Origin: an uncultured Clostridia bacterium
Lineage (GTDB): Bacteria > Bacillota > Clostridia > Oscillospirales > Acutalibacteraceae
Direction: 5' to 3'
Assembly: GCA_947302895.1 (NCBI GenBank)
Contig: CAMYWU010000027.1
Coordinates: 1 to 10,889, forward strand
DNA: 10,889 bases
Below the pieces are notes generated by a model. That model did not search any database and was not told the origin of the DNA. It saw nothing but the letters and a program-made list of their open reading frames with translations. Made by a program: the position numbers and the translations under genes. Shown here in pieces: positions 1-6,902 of the stretch (positions are counted from its first letter, which is position 1; each line of letters opens with the position of its first letter).

Positions 1-550
<550 letters not shown>

Positions 551-564
551 AAGGCGGATTAAAA

Positions 565-1149
565 ATGACAGGTCTTGAAAAAATTATTTCTCAAATTGAA
601 TATGAATCAAATGACCGTTGTCGCATTATTATTGAAGAAGCAAACAAAAAGGCTCAGGGTATTATTGACAGCGCTGAGGCTGAGGCAAGCGGAATTTTAA
701 AAGAATCCGAGGAGCAAACTGCAAAAAAGCTTGAAAATATGAGCCAGTCGGCAGTCTCCTCCGCCGAGCTTGCAAAAAGCAAAATTCTTTTGAAATCCAA
801 GCTTGAAATCATTGATGATATGCTTGATAAGGCGCTTAATGAAATCAGAGCGCTTGGCGATGAGGAGTATTTTGAAATTATCAAATCGCTCATCCTCAAC
901 AATGCAAAAGAGGGCGAAGGCGTTTTGCGCCTTAGCGCAAAGGATTGCGCAAGGCTCCCGAAGGATTTCCTTTCCTCTGTTAACAAGGCTTTGGGAGATA
1001 AGAAAATCGTTTTGGGCGATGAGGCTGATATAAACGGCGGTTTTCTTCTGATATACGGCGACATTGATATAAACTGCTCCTTTGATGCCATTGCTTCATC
1101 AAAGCGTGATGAGCTCCGAGATGCGCTAAACTCGCTTTTATTCAGCTAA
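565..1149 (+). CDS. ntpE: V-type ATP synthase subunit E (peripheral stalk)
   Basis: Subunit E pairs with subunit G/H to form the outer stalk that holds the catalytic head still while the rotor turns. The 194 residues are of normal length. Residues 1-90 are a charged, Ala/Glu/Lys-rich helix with heptad character, fitting the stalk coiled coil. From about 95 on the protein is compact, with alternating strands and helices ('EYFEIIKSLI', 'GGFLLIYGDIDINCSFDAI'), as in the family's C-terminal head that touches subunit B. AAGGCGG at 551-557 supports the ATG. Identification rests on fold character, the C-terminal motif and gene order. No separate subunit G/H gene is seen in the window; it may lie upstream of ntpI. 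Confidence 0.93.
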   Translation: MTGLEKIISQIEYESNDRCRIIIEEANKKAQGIIDSAEAEASGILKESEEQTAKKLENMSQSAVSSAELAKSKILLKSKLEIIDDMLDKALNEIRALGDEEYFEIIKSLILNNAKEGEGVLRLSAKDCARLPKDFLSSVNKALGDKKIVLGDEADINGGFLLIYGDIDINCSFDAIASSKRDELRDALNSLLFS

Positions 1150-1164
1150 ACGGAGGGCAAAGCT

Positions 1165-2133
1165 TTGAAAAATAATGATAATTTATTTGCTGTTGCCTCC
1201 ATTCGTGTTAAGGAAAACTCTCTTCTTTCAAAAAGCGATTTAGAACAGCTTATCAATGCTGAAAGCTATAAAAAAGCCGCTGCGCTTGTTGGCGAAAAGG
1301 GCTATGATATCAAAGAGGGCAGCGATTATTCAGCCGTTCTTGATGAAAGCCTGAATAACTCCTGGACGGATATAATAACCGCAGCACCCGAGGCTGAAGC
1401 TCTTAAGGCGCTGATTGTTAAAAACGATTTTCAGAACGTTAAGGCGATTTTGAAAGCTGAGGTTATGGGATATGATGCAAAGGATTATTTAACCCTTCCC
1501 TGCATCGTTCCTCCCGAGGAGCTTCTTGAAAAGGTTGCAAACCGCAGCTTTGAGGAGCTTCCCGAATTTCTCGGCAGCGCCGCAAAGGAAGCGCTTGAAA
1601 TTCTTTCAAAAACCGAAAATGCGCAGCTTTGCGATGCTTTTCTTGATACAGCGGCGCTTGAAGCAATGCTTTCATTTGCAAAGCAAAGCGGCGAGGATAT
1701 TCTTTGCGAATATATCAACACCTTCTGTCTTGCAGCTGATATAAAAACGGCATACCGTGCGATAAAAACAGGCAAAAGCTCTGTTTTCTTAAACACGGCT
1801 GTTGCTCAAAACGACTTCATCAAAAAAGACGATTTTGTTGAAGCAGCGCTTGCAGGCGAAGAGGAATTTCTTTCATATCTTTCCAAAAACGGCTTTGAGG
1901 CATACAAAAATGCGCTTGAGGAAAGCCCCTCGGCATTTGAAAAATATTGCGACGACAGGCTTCTTGAAATAGTTAAAAAAGCTAAAAGTACTGTTTTCGG
2001 CATAAGTCCGCTTGCGGCATATTCTGTTGCAAAGGAAGCCGAAATCAAGAGCCTTAGGATTATTCTTTCGGCAAAGCAAAGCCATATGCCGAGCGATATT
2101 ATCAGGGAAAGGATGCGTGAGAGCTATGTATAG
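1165..2133 (+). CDS. ntpC: V-type ATP synthase subunit C (V0D/AC39 family)
   Basis: Subunit C is the funnel-shaped helical cap that couples the D/F axle to the K ring. The 322-residue product is almost entirely helical with no membrane segment, and its length is typical. It starts with TTG (MKNNDNLFAV), supported by CGGAGGG at 1151-1157 with normal spacing; no better-placed ATG lies nearby. Recognisable parts are the N-terminal 'NLFAVASIRVKENSLLS' and the C-terminal 'KEAEIKSLRIILSAK' followed by '[10 protein letters not shown]', which resemble the ends of AC39-family proteins. It begins 15 bp after ntpE, and its TAG stop lies within the start of ntpF, overlapping by 8 bp, which suggests translational coupling. 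Confidence 0.95.
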   Translation: MKNNDNLFAVASIRVKENSLLSKSDLEQLINAESYKKAAALVGEKGYDIKEGSDYSAVLDESLNNSWTDIITAAPEAEALKALIVKNDFQNVKAILKAEVMGYDAKDYLTLPCIVPPEELLEKVANRSFEELPEFLGSAAKEALEILSKTENAQLCDAFLDTAALEAMLSFAKQSGEDILCEYINTFCLAADIKTAYRAIKTGKSSVFLNTAVAQNDFIKKDDFVEAALAGEEEFLSYLSKNGFEAYKNALEESPSAFEKYCDDRLLEIVKKAKSTVFGISPLAAYSVAKEAEIKSLRIILSAKQSHMPSDIIRERMRESYV

Positions 2134-2437
2134 AATTGCGGCAATCGGCGATAAAAACAGCATATACGGCTTCGCCTCTCTTGGAATAACAATCTTCCCT
2201 GTTGAAAACAGCACCAATGCAATTAAGCTTCTCAGAAATCTTGCCGAAACGGGCTACGGAGTTATTTTTATAACTGAAAACATAGCCTCGCAAATTCAAA
2301 ATGAGATAAATAGATATAACGATGAAGCGCTTCCTGCGATAATTCCTATCCCCGGCGTATACGGAAATACGGGAATGGGTATGGAGCAGGTAAGCTCCTT
2401 TGTTGAAAGAGCCGTTGGCTCTGATATTGTAAAGTAA
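2126..2437 (+). CDS. ntpF: V-type ATP synthase subunit F (central stalk)
   Basis: Subunit F binds subunit D in the rotating central axle. The 103-residue product has the family's small Rossmann-like pattern: '[10 protein letters not shown]' (strand 1), '[12 protein letters not shown]', '[11 protein letters not shown]' and 'AIIPIPG', ending in a helix. The frame is open upstream to 2012, but that extension only overlaps ntpC in another frame. The ATG at 2126 gives the family's normal length and N-terminus, so it is preferred. It overlaps the end of ntpC by 8 bp, with a purine-rich GGGAAAGGA at 2105-2113 as a somewhat distant ribosome binding site. It stops 29 bp before ntpA. Confidence 0.95.
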   Translation: MYRIAAIGDKNSIYGFASLGITIFPVENSTNAIKLLRNLAETGYGVIFITENIASQIQNEINRYNDEALPAIIPIPGVYGNTGMGMEQVSSFVERAVGSDIVK

Positions 2438-2466
2438 TAAAACTAACTTATGGGTGGTACACACAT

Positions 2467-4239
2467 ATGAGTAAAGGTACAATTTTAAAGGTATCGGGTC
2501 CCCTTGTTGTTGCAAAGGATATGAGGGACGCCAATATGTTTGACGTTGTTCGTGTAAGCGAACACAGACTTATAGGCGAAATCATTGAAATGCACGGCGA
2601 CAAGGCTTCAATCCAGGTTTACGAGGATACCTCGGGACTCGGCACGGGCGAGCCCGTTGAATCAACAAACGAGCCCCTTTCCGTTGAGCTCGGTCCGGGG
2701 CTTATCAAAGGTATTTTCGACGGTATTCAGCGTCCTCTTGAAAAGATTATGGAGCTGAGCGGAAACAATCTTGAAAGAGGTATCGAGGTTCCCTCGCTTT
2801 CAAGAGATGTTAAATGGCATTTTAACGCAAGTGCAAAAATCGGCGATAAGGTTAAGGCGGGCGATGAGCTTGGTTTTGTTCAGGAAACCGATATTGTTCG
2901 CCATAAAATAATGGTTCCCCCGAAAATGAGAGGAACAGTTAAGGAAATCAGCGAGGGCGATTTCACGGTAACGGATACCGTTGCCGTTCTTGAAGGCGAA
3001 AACGGCGAAACCTTCAATTTAACTCTTATGCAGAAATGGCCTGTTCGTCAGGGCAGACCGTATAAGAAAAAGCTCTCCCCCGATATGCCCCTTATAACAG
3101 GTCAGCGAGTTGTTGACGCACTTTTCCCGATTGCAAAGGGCGGTGTTGCAGCAATCCCGGGTCCTTTCGGAAGCGGAAAAACCGTAACCCAGCATCAGCT
3201 TGCAAAATGGGCTGAGGCTGATATAGTTGTTTATATCGGCTGCGGCGAACGCGGCAACGAAATGACCGACGTTTTAAACGAATTTCCCGAGCTTATCGAC
3301 CCGCATACGGGCAAATCACTTATGGAGAGAACTGTTCTTATTGCAAATACCTCCGATATGCCCGTTGCAGCCCGTGAGGCTTCGATTTATACAGGTATAA
3401 CAATTGCCGAATATTTCAGAGATATGGGCTATTCGGTTGCACTTATGGCGGATTCAACCTCCCGTTGGGCAGAGGCGCTTCGTGAAATGAGCGGACGTCT
3501 TGAGGAAATGCCCGGTGAAGAGGGATATCCCGCATATCTTGGCTCACGTCTTGCTCAGTTCTATGAAAGAGCAGGAAGAGTTGAGGTTCTCGGAAGCAAT
3601 GAGCAGGAGGGCGCACTTTCGGTTATCGGCGCAGTTTCGCCCCCGGGCGGTGATATTTCCGAGCCCGTTTCCCAGGCAACCCTTCGTATTGTTAAGGTTT
3701 TCTGGGGGCTCGACAGTGCGCTTGCATATAAGCGCCACTTCCCCGCTATCAACTGGCTTACCTCATATTCGCTTTATGCCGATAATCTCGGCAACTGGTT
3801 CAACGCAAATGTTGATTCTCAGTGGACAACTTTAAGAACAAGAATGATGGGCTTGCTTTCGGATGAGGCTTCGCTTGATGAAATTGTTAAGCTCGTTGGT
3901 ATGGATGCGCTTTCCGCAACCGACAGACTTAAGATGGAGGCTGCCCGTTCAATCCGTGAGGACTTCTTGCATCAGCTTGCATTCCACGAGGTTGACACCT
4001 ATACATCTCTTAAAAAGCAGTTTTATATGATGAGCCTTGTTCTTGAATACTACGACAGAGCAAATGCCGCACTCGAAATGAATGCAGATATTGAAAAGCT
4101 TGTTGCAATTCCTTCAAGAGAAGCAATAGGCAGATTTAAGTATATCAAGGAAGAGGATATCGACTCTGAATTTGAAAAAACTCTTTCACTTCTTGATAAT
4201 GATATCAACGAAGTTATTAATGCAAAGGAGGAATACTGA
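2467..4239 (+). CDS. ntpA: V-type ATP synthase catalytic subunit A
   Basis: This is the catalytic nucleotide-binding subunit of the V1 head (A3B3). The 590 residues comprise an N-terminal beta-barrel (1-70), the A-specific bulge insert at roughly 110-190, a RecA-type core and a helical C-terminal domain. The Walker A loop GPFGSGKT is at 232-239 with lysine K238. The catalytic glutamate is E261 in 'GCGERGNEM'. Both fall at the same numbers as in E. hirae NtpA. '[32 protein letters not shown]' region motifs of this family lie around residues 328-358. The ribosome binding site is weak (GGGTGG near 2452-2457). The TGA stop overlaps the ntpB ATG by one base. Confidence 0.99.
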   Translation: MSKGTILKVSGPLVVAKDMRDANMFDVVRVSEHRLIGEIIEMHGDKASIQVYEDTSGLGTGEPVESTNEPLSVELGPGLIKGIFDGIQRPLEKIMELSGNNLERGIEVPSLSRDVKWHFNASAKIGDKVKAGDELGFVQETDIVRHKIMVPPKMRGTVKEISEGDFTVTDTVAVLEGENGETFNLTLMQKWPVRQGRPYKKKLSPDMPLITGQRVVDALFPIAKGGVAAIPGPFGSGKTVTQHQLAKWAEADIVVYIGCGERGNEMTDVLNEFPELIDPHTGKSLMERTVLIANTSDMPVAAREASIYTGITIAEYFRDMGYSVALMADSTSRWAEALREMSGRLEEMPGEEGYPAYLGSRLAQFYERAGRVEVLGSNEQEGALSVIGAVSPPGGDISEPVSQATLRIVKVFWGLDSALAYKRHFPAINWLTSYSLYADNLGNWFNANVDSQWTTLRTRMMGLLSDEASLDEIVKLVGMDALSATDRLKMEAARSIREDFLHQLAFHEVDTYTSLKKQFYMMSLVLEYYDRANAALEMNADIEKLVAIPSREAIGRFKYIKEEDIDSEFEKTLSLLDNDINEVINAKEEY

Positions 4240-5606
4240 TGCCAAAGGAATACAGAACGGTTGAAGAAGTTGCAGGTCCTCTTATGCTTGTAAGAAAGGT
4301 TGAAGGCGTTAAGTTTGATGAGCTCGGCGAAATCGAGCTTATGAACGGCGAAACAAGGCGCTGCCGTGTTCTTGAAATCAACGGAAGCGATGCGCTTGTT
4401 CAGCTTTTTGAGCCATCAACAGGTATTAACCTTTCAAATTCAAAGGTTCGCTTTCTCGGAAGAATGATGGAGCTCGGCGTTTCAGAGGATATGCTCGGCA
4501 GAGTTTTTGACGGACTCGGCAGAGCTATCGACGGCGGCCCCGAAATCATTCCCGAAAAAAGAATGAATGTAAACGGACTTCCTATGAACCCCGCCGCAAG
4601 AGCTTATCCGCAGGAGTTTATTCAGACAGGAGTTTCCGCAATTGACGGACTTAACACTCTTGTAAGAGGTCAGAAGCTCCCGATTTTCTCTGCTTCAGGA
4701 CTTCCCCATGCTCAGCTTGCAGCTCAGATTGCACGTCAGGCAAAAGTCAGGGGCAAGGATGAAAAATTCGCCGTTGTTTTTGCAGCAATGGGTATTACCT
4801 TTGAGGAATCGAATTTCTTCATTCAGTCCTTCCGTGAAACAGGCGCTATAGACAGAACTGTTATGTTCTCAAACCTTGCAAACGACCCTGCAATCGAAAG
4901 AATTGCAACTCCGAAAATGGCGCTTACCGCTGCGGAATATCTTGCATTTGATAAGGGAATGCACGTTCTTGTTATTATGACCGATATAACCAACTACGCA
5001 GACGCTCTGCGTGAGGTTTCGGCTGCAAGAAAAGAGGTTCCCGGCAGACGCGGTTATCCCGGATATATGTATACCGACCTTGCTTCAATCTATGAAAGAG
5101 CAGGAAGGCAGAAGGGCAAAGAGGGCTCAATAACAATGATTCCCATTCTTTCAATGCCCGAGGATGATAAAACCCACCCAATCCCCGACTTAACGGGATA
5201 TATAACAGAGGGTCAAATTATACTCTCACGTGATTTATACCGCAGGGGTATTCTTCCCCCGATTGATGTTCTTCCCTCACTTTCAAGACTTAAGGATAAG
5301 GGTATCGGTGAGGGCAAGACAAGAGAAGATCATTCAAATACCATGAACCAGCTTTTCTCGGCATATGCAAGAGGAAAGGATGCCAAGGAGCTTATGGTTG
5401 TTCTTGGCGAGGCAGCGCTTACCGATATGGATAAGCTCTATGCAAAATTTGCAGATGAGTTTGAAAAGGAATATATCAACCAGAGCTTTTCGGTTGACCG
5501 CACTATCGAGGAAACCCTTGATATCGGCTGGAAGCTTCTCAGAATCTTCCCGAGAAGCGAACTCAAGCGTATCTCCGATGAGCTTTTGGATGAATACTAT
5601 GATTAA
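4239..5606 (+). CDS. ntpB: V-type ATP synthase regulatory subunit B
   Basis: Subunit B is the non-catalytic partner of A in the V1 head and supplies the arginine finger to the A-B interface. The 455-residue length is normal. The P-loop is degenerate ([10 protein letters not shown] at 151-160, with no Gly-Lys-Thr), the hallmark that separates B from A. The arginine finger is R350 in 'VLPSLSRL', the same position as in E. hirae NtpB. '[19 protein letters not shown]' is the family signature. The ATG overlaps the ntpA stop (TGATG) and is preceded by a strong AAAGGAGGA at 4224-4232, so A and B are translated together, as suits a 3:3 complex. Confidence 0.99.
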   Translation: MPKEYRTVEEVAGPLMLVRKVEGVKFDELGEIELMNGETRRCRVLEINGSDALVQLFEPSTGINLSNSKVRFLGRMMELGVSEDMLGRVFDGLGRAIDGGPEIIPEKRMNVNGLPMNPAARAYPQEFIQTGVSAIDGLNTLVRGQKLPIFSASGLPHAQLAAQIARQAKVRGKDEKFAVVFAAMGITFEESNFFIQSFRETGAIDRTVMFSNLANDPAIERIATPKMALTAAEYLAFDKGMHVLVIMTDITNYADALREVSAARKEVPGRRGYPGYMYTDLASIYERAGRQKGKEGSITMIPILSMPEDDKTHPIPDLTGYITEGQIILSRDLYRRGILPPIDVLPSLSRLKDKGIGEGKTREDHSNTMNQLFSAYARGKDAKELMVVLGEAALTDMDKLYAKFADEFEKEYINQSFSVDRTIEETLDIGWKLLRIFPRSELKRISDELLDEYYD

Positions 5607-5720
5607 TTGAAAAGTGAAAATTGAGAATTGAGAATTTCGGGACCTGCGGTCGGCATTATATCAATCGGGTGCGGGTGTCCCACCCACAATTTTCAATTTT
5701 CCATTTTCCATTCTCAATTT
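5605..5720 (+). repeat. MITE-like imperfect inverted repeat between ntpB and ntpD
   Basis: The arms at about 5605-5637 and 5687-5719 are roughly 33 nt each. They consist of repeated GAGAATT / GAAAATTG words on the left and their complements on the right. Aligned by hand about 27 of 33 positions pair, and most of the remainder could wobble in RNA. The centre carries a small perfect hairpin GACC-TGC-GGTC (5641-5651) and a GGGTG...CACCC pair (5667-5685). It fills nearly the whole gap between two genes that are normally close together. It has no coding capacity, so it is probably a non-autonomous mobile repeat. In the mRNA it would form a long A/U-rich stem just before the ntpD ribosome binding site. 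Confidence 0.7.
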
Positions 5721-5734
5721 AACAAGGTGAAATT

Positions 5735-6409
5735 ATGGCAGTAATGAATGTAAACCCAACCCGAATGGAGCTTACAAACTTGAAAAGAAAGCTTGTAACC
5801 GCTCGCAGAGGGCATAAGCTTCTTAAGGATAAGCGTGATGAATTAATGCGCCGCTTTCTCGATTTGGTTCGGGAAAACAAGGAGCTTCGCCGTCAGGTTG
5901 AGGAAGGAATTAAAGAAGCGAATAAGCATATGGCAGTTGCACGCTCGGTTATGAGCGATGCGGCTTTGGATGTTGCGCTTATGATGCCCTGTCAGGAAAT
6001 GAACCTTGAAATAACCGAAAAGAATGTTATGAGCGTTATGCTCCCCGTTTTCGATACTAAGCTCAAAACCGCCGATGAAAACGATATTTATTCATACGGC
6101 TACGCCTTCACCTCGGCGGATCTGGATGATGCGGTTAAAGCCCTTTCGGATATAATGCCGCTTATGCTAAGGCTTGCAGAGGTTGAAAAATCCTGCGCTC
6201 TGATGAGCGCAGAGATTGAAAAAACAAGGCGAAGAGTTAATGCGCTCGAGCATGTTATGATTCCGAGATATGAGGAAACAATTAAATATATAACAATGAA
6301 GCTTGACGAAAACGAGAGAAGCTCAACAACAAGACTTATGAAAGTCAAGTCAATGATGCTTGAAGAAGCTCGTCAGAAAGCTATATTGCACGATGCAGAA
6401 GTAAGCTAA
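5735..6409 (+). CDS. ntpD: V-type ATP synthase subunit D (central rotor shaft)
   Basis: Subunit D is the long antiparallel coiled-coil axle inside the A3B3 head. The 224-residue product has the family N-terminus 'NPTRMELTNLKRKLVTARRGHKLLKDKRDEL', a first helix to about residue 75, a globular middle (about 80-150) and a second long helix from about 150 containing 'RRVNALEHVMIPRYEETIKYI', the clear D-family signature. AAGGTGA at 5724-5730 supports the ATG. It is separated from ntpB by the inverted repeat at 5605-5720, which could uncouple its expression from A and B. Its last codons form the left arm of the first hairpin of the downstream array, so the final residues may come from that element. 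Confidence 0.98.
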   Translation: MAVMNVNPTRMELTNLKRKLVTARRGHKLLKDKRDELMRRFLDLVRENKELRRQVEEGIKEANKHMAVARSVMSDAALDVALMMPCQEMNLEITEKNVMSVMLPVFDTKLKTADENDIYSYGYAFTSADLDDAVKALSDIMPLMLRLAEVEKSCALMSAEIEKTRRRVNALEHVMIPRYEETIKYITMKLDENERSSTTRLMKVKSMMLEEARQKAILHDAEVS

Positions 6410-6478
6410 CGCTTGCTTCAATGAATTGCGACTTTGCCGCGTGAATTGCTCCTTAGGAGCGTGAATTGACCTGCGGTA

Positions 6479-6570
6479 ATGAATTGCCTTCGGCATTGGG
6501 ATGAGCAATTCAATTCATGGAGCGCAGCGAGAATTCATGGCAACGCCAATTCATGATGAAATCAATTCAT
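6479..6570 (+). repeat. 92-bp core repeat, copy 1
   Basis: Order: word ATGAATTG at 6479, an apical segment with GCC-TTC-GGC, a doubled right word (6506-6518), then spacers at 6519-6531, 6539-6547 (GGC-AAC-GCC) and 6555-6563 (GAT-GAA-ATC), each followed by AATTCAT. Left partners for the outer helices are at 6421-6427, 6441-6447 and 6461-6467; two of these begin GTG, which still pairs by G-U in RNA. Confidence 0.9.
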
Positions 6571-6630
6571 ACAAAATGAATTGCGATTGTATCGCATGAT
6601 TTGACCTACGGTCATTAATTGCATAAATGC

Positions 6631-6722
6631 ATGAATTGCCTTCGGCATTGGGATGAGCAATTCAATTCATGGAGCATAGCGAGAATTAATGGCAAAGCCA
6701 ATTCATGATGAAATCAATTCAT
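6631..6722 (+). repeat. 92-bp core repeat, copy 2
   Basis: The length and order match copy 1, with a few substitutions. The spacer at 6671-6683 reads CATAG in place of CGCAG, the spacer at 6691-6699 is GGC-AAA-GCC, and one right word is AATTAAT (6684-6690) rather than AATTCAT. Its expected left partner, at 6614-6620, is ATTAATT, so the pairing is kept. Left words upstream start at 6576, 6596 and 6614. Confidence 0.9.
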
Positions 6723-6762
6723 AAATAATGAATTGCATAAATGCACGAATTGACCTGCGGTA

Positions 6763-6854
6763 ATGAATTGCCTTCGGCATTGGGATGAGCAATTCAATTC
6801 ATGGAGCGCAGCGAGAATTCATGGCATCGCCAATTCATGATGAAATCAATTCAT
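6763..6854 (+). repeat. 92-bp core repeat, copy 3
   Basis: Near-identical to copy 1; the loop of the GGC...GCC spacer (6823-6831) is ATC. It has only two extra left modules upstream (words at 6728 and 6745) where copies 1 and 2 have three, so one module of about 20 bp is missing. This accounts for the copy 2 to copy 3 distance of 132 bp against 152 bp for copy 1 to copy 2. Confidence 0.9.
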
Positions 6855-6868
6855 TAAGAACTTCAAAC

Positions 6869-6898
6869 AAAAAACATCGGCTCCCGCCGATGTTTTTT
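6869..6898. terminator. Bidirectional intrinsic terminator
   Basis: A 13-bp perfect stem (CATCGGC paired with GCCGATG, flanked by six A and six T) with a TCCC loop at 6882-6885. It has a T-run on each strand and lies between convergent genes, so it can end both the ntp operon (+) and the BspA-like gene (-), whose stop codon is only 4 bp away. Confidence 0.95.
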
Positions 6899-6902
6899 GC
6901 TT

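Larger units (their letters stand above)
6398..6860 (+). repeat. Modular nested-hairpin repeat array downstream of ntpD
   Basis: This fills the 493-bp gap between ntpD and the next gene apart from the terminator. It opens with a hairpin of two 9-nt arms (6398-6406 and 6411-6419, one G-T wobble) that includes the ntpD stop. From 6421 on, the words ATGAATTG (left halves) or AATTCAT (right halves) alternate with spacers, most of them self-complementary: CTCC-TTA-GGAG, GCGAT-TGT-ATCGC, GACC-TAC-GGTC, GCAT-AA-ATGC, GGC-AAC-GCC, GAT-GAA-ATC. Left and right words pair in nested order, so each of three units can fold as a ladder of helices with side hairpins. No convincing protein is encoded. It differs from a CRISPR in having no constant-length unique spacers and in its inverted halves. 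Confidence 0.85.

Noticed and set aside
654..1091. Long minus-strand open frame opposite ntpE
   Set aside because: A shadow of the ntpE codon pattern; Ser/Ile-rich low-complexity translation with no supporting start signal.
2012..2125. Upstream extension of the ntpF frame to an ATG at 2012
   Set aside because: It overlaps ntpC out of frame, has no F-family similarity and would give an over-long protein; the ATG at 2126 fits the family.
6421..6854. CRISPR array
   Set aside because: There is no constant repeat with unique equal-length spacers; the words invert midway through each unit, the spacers recur between copies and are self-complementary, and no cas gene is present.
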